Source: Eubacterium sp.
Lineage (GTDB): Bacteria > Bacillota > Clostridia > Oscillospirales > Acutalibacteraceae
Direction of reading: 5' to 3'
Length of the DNA: 8,367 nucleotides
Assembly: GCA_029052085.1 (NCBI GenBank)
Contig: JAIDJS010000356.1
Location: forward strand, 1 to 8,367
A model generated the notes under the pieces. It was not told the DNA's origin, searched no databases, and saw only the letters and a program-made list of their open reading frames with translations. Shown here one piece after another: positions 6,955 through 8,367 of this stretch; the first letter of the stretch is position 1, and the number at the start of each line of letters is the position of its first letter. The position numbers were made by a program, and so were the translations under genes.

Positions 6955-6980
6955 AAAGAGCCGTTTTTAAACGGCTCTTT
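6955..6980. terminator. Bidirectional intrinsic terminator
   Basis: AAAGAGCCGT (6955-6964) pairs perfectly with ACGGCTCTTT (6971-6980) around a six-base T/A loop. It starts 1 bp after the GT4 stop codon and ends 9 bp before the DUF711 stop codon. The A-run at 6952-6957 serves as a U-tract for - strand transcription. The + strand U-tract is short (TTT, then C), so it may work better leftward. Confidence 0.85.
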
Positions 6981-6989
6981 CATTATATA

Positions 6990-8307
6990 TTAGTTTTTAA
7001 GACTGTGAAGCGGAGCAGGAATTTTACCACCGCGGTTTATAAATTTAGCAGGGGATTTTGTATTAACCTTCATTACAGGACCCGAACCCAAAAGACCGCC
7101 GAATTCAAGCTCATCGCCTAAATTCTTTCCGATTGCCGGAATTACACGAACGGCAGTCGTTTTTCCGTTAACCATACCGATTGCAGCTTCATCGGCAATA
7201 ATACCGCTGATAACCTCAGCTGTTGTATCACCGGGAATCACAATCATATCAAGTCCGACGGAGCATACGGCTGTCATTGCTTCAAGCTTTTCAAGCGTAA
7301 GGGATCCGCTTCTTGCAGCATCAATCATACCTGCATCCTCGGAAACAGGAATAAATGCACCGGAAAGTCCACCAACACTTGAAGATGCCATAACACCGCC
7401 TTTTTTAACTGCGTCATTCAGCATTGCAAGACAAGCAGTTGTACCTGCACCGCCGCACTGCTCAAGACCGATTTCTTCAAGAATATGAGCAACTGAATCA
7501 CCGACAGCAGGTGTAGGAGCAAGAGATAAGTCAACAATTCCAAACGGAACGCCAAGTCTTTGAGATGCTTCAACACCAACTAACTGACCCATTCTTGTAA
7601 TTTTAAACGCAGTTTTCTTAATAAGCTCTGCAACCTCATTAACACTGTAATCCGGATATTTGGAAATAGCCGCTCTTACAACTCCGGGACCCGAAACACC
7701 CACATTTATAACACAATCTGGCTCAGATAAACCATGAAAAGCGCCTGCCATAAACGGATTGTCCTCAGGAGCATTACAGAATACAACAAGCTTACCTGCA
7801 CCAATGCAGTCTTTATCCTTGGTAAGTTCTGCAGCCTCCTTAACCTTTTGACCCATTATTTTAACAGCATCCATATTGATGCCTGCTTTTGTTGAGCCGA
7901 TATTTACAGAAGAACAGAGATGCTCTGTCCTTGCAAGAGCTTCCGGAATTGAGTTGATCAGCTCTAAGTCGCCTGCCGAAAATCCTTTCTGAACCAAAGC
8001 TGAATAACCGCCGATAAAATTGACCCCGATTGTCTGCGCAGCTTTTTCAAGAGCAAGAGCATATTTAACAGGATCTCCGCCGCTTATACCTGCAAGAATT
8101 GCAATAGGTGTTACAGAAACACGCTTGTTTATAATCGGAATACCATACTGCTTTTCAATATCTTCGCCTGTTGAAACAAGCTTTTCTGCCTTTGTGCAAA
8201 TTTTATCGTAAACCTTATCACAGGCTCTGTCTATATTTGAATCTGCACAATCAAGCAGTGAGATACCCATTGTTGTAGTTCTGATATCAAGACATTCATC
8301 CTGTATC
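6990..8307 (-). CDS. DUF711/UPF0210 (PFL-like) family protein, 5'-truncated
   Basis: This gene encodes a conserved protein of unknown function of the DUF711/UPF0210 (COG2848) family, which is distantly related in fold to pyruvate formate-lyase. Family marks include [77 protein letters not shown] and the C-terminal [16 protein letters not shown]. The ATG at 8270 is not the true start: codons upstream of it stay in frame and read [12 protein letters not shown], matching the conserved [15 protein letters not shown] N-terminus of the family. About 438 residues are visible of the usual 450 or so; the first dozen are lost because genomic sequence stops at 8307. In many Firmicutes an ACT-domain gene (UPF0237) lies just upstream of this gene; it would lie beyond the contig end. 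No signal peptide or membrane segment is present. Confidence 0.93.
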
Positions 8308-8367
8308 CTGTCTCTTATACAGATATGACGCTGCCGACGATCTTACGCGTGTAGATCTCGGGGGTCG
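8308..8367. other. Residual Illumina Nextera (Tn5) sequencing adapter
   Basis: These 60 bases are synthetic. 8308-8326 is the 19-bp Tn5 mosaic end beginning CTGTCTCTTATACA, with two mismatches (8322, 8325). 8327-8340 is GACGCTGCCGACGA, the Nextera read-1 tail. 8341-8348 is TCTTACGC, the reverse complement of a Nextera i5 index (GCGTAAGA, S517 as I recall). 8349-8367 is the start of the reverse-complemented P5 sequence, with one mismatch (8362). The order and spacing are exactly those of adapter read-through at the end of a short library fragment. Confidence 0.98.

Overview
The window reads as low-GC, AT-rich DNA from an anaerobic Firmicute, most likely a gut-type Clostridia (Oscillospiraceae/Lachnospiraceae-like). 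The basis is strong AGGAG-type ribosome binding sites, an ECF transporter, a DUF711 protein and a CmpB-like membrane protein paired with a GT4 glycosyltransferase; no rRNA or other marker fixes the genus. It is probably a whole metagenomic or draft-genome contig. Its right end (8308-8367) is not genomic: it is an untrimmed Illumina Nextera read-1/P5 adapter with an 8-base index, read through from the Tn5 mosaic end.

Layout, left to right. (1) 17-1258, + strand: the C-terminal part of a protein whose first half resembles DUF6270, followed by a helical linker and a jelly-roll-like domain. It is cut by the left edge, and an in-frame TAA at 14-16 may be an edge error. (2) 1284-1336: a long shared terminator between converging genes. 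(3) 1347-4843, - strand: a two-gene ECF transporter, EcfT followed by one 875-residue chain carrying both ATPases and a membrane S component. The genes overlap by 28 bp and are driven by a good promoter (TTGACG, 17 bp, TATATT) with a leader of only about 25 nt. (4) 4844-5080: a divergent intergenic region with that promoter, a -10 box facing right and two clean inverted repeats. (5) 5081-6953, + strand: a CmpB-family (PF06541) membrane protein and a GT4 glycosyltransferase 16 bp apart, a likely two-gene operon. (6) 6955-6980: a shared terminator. (7) 6990-8307, - strand: a DUF711/UPF0210 protein whose first dozen or so codons are lost at the contig end.

How the genes work together. EcfT and the fused A-A'-S chain supply all four parts of a dedicated ECF importer for a small vitamin-like or metal-like solute. 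The substrate is not identified, and the short leader leaves no room for a riboswitch. The CmpB-like protein and the GT4 enzyme probably act at the membrane, perhaps on a glycolipid or cell-surface glycan. The DUF6270-type protein suggests that a surface-polysaccharide region may lie to the left. No mobile element, CRISPR array, tRNA or rRNA was seen. I do not see a convincing new multi-gene system. The most consequential observation is the adapter at the right end; the most interesting biology is the fused ECF importer and the dyads between the divergent operons.
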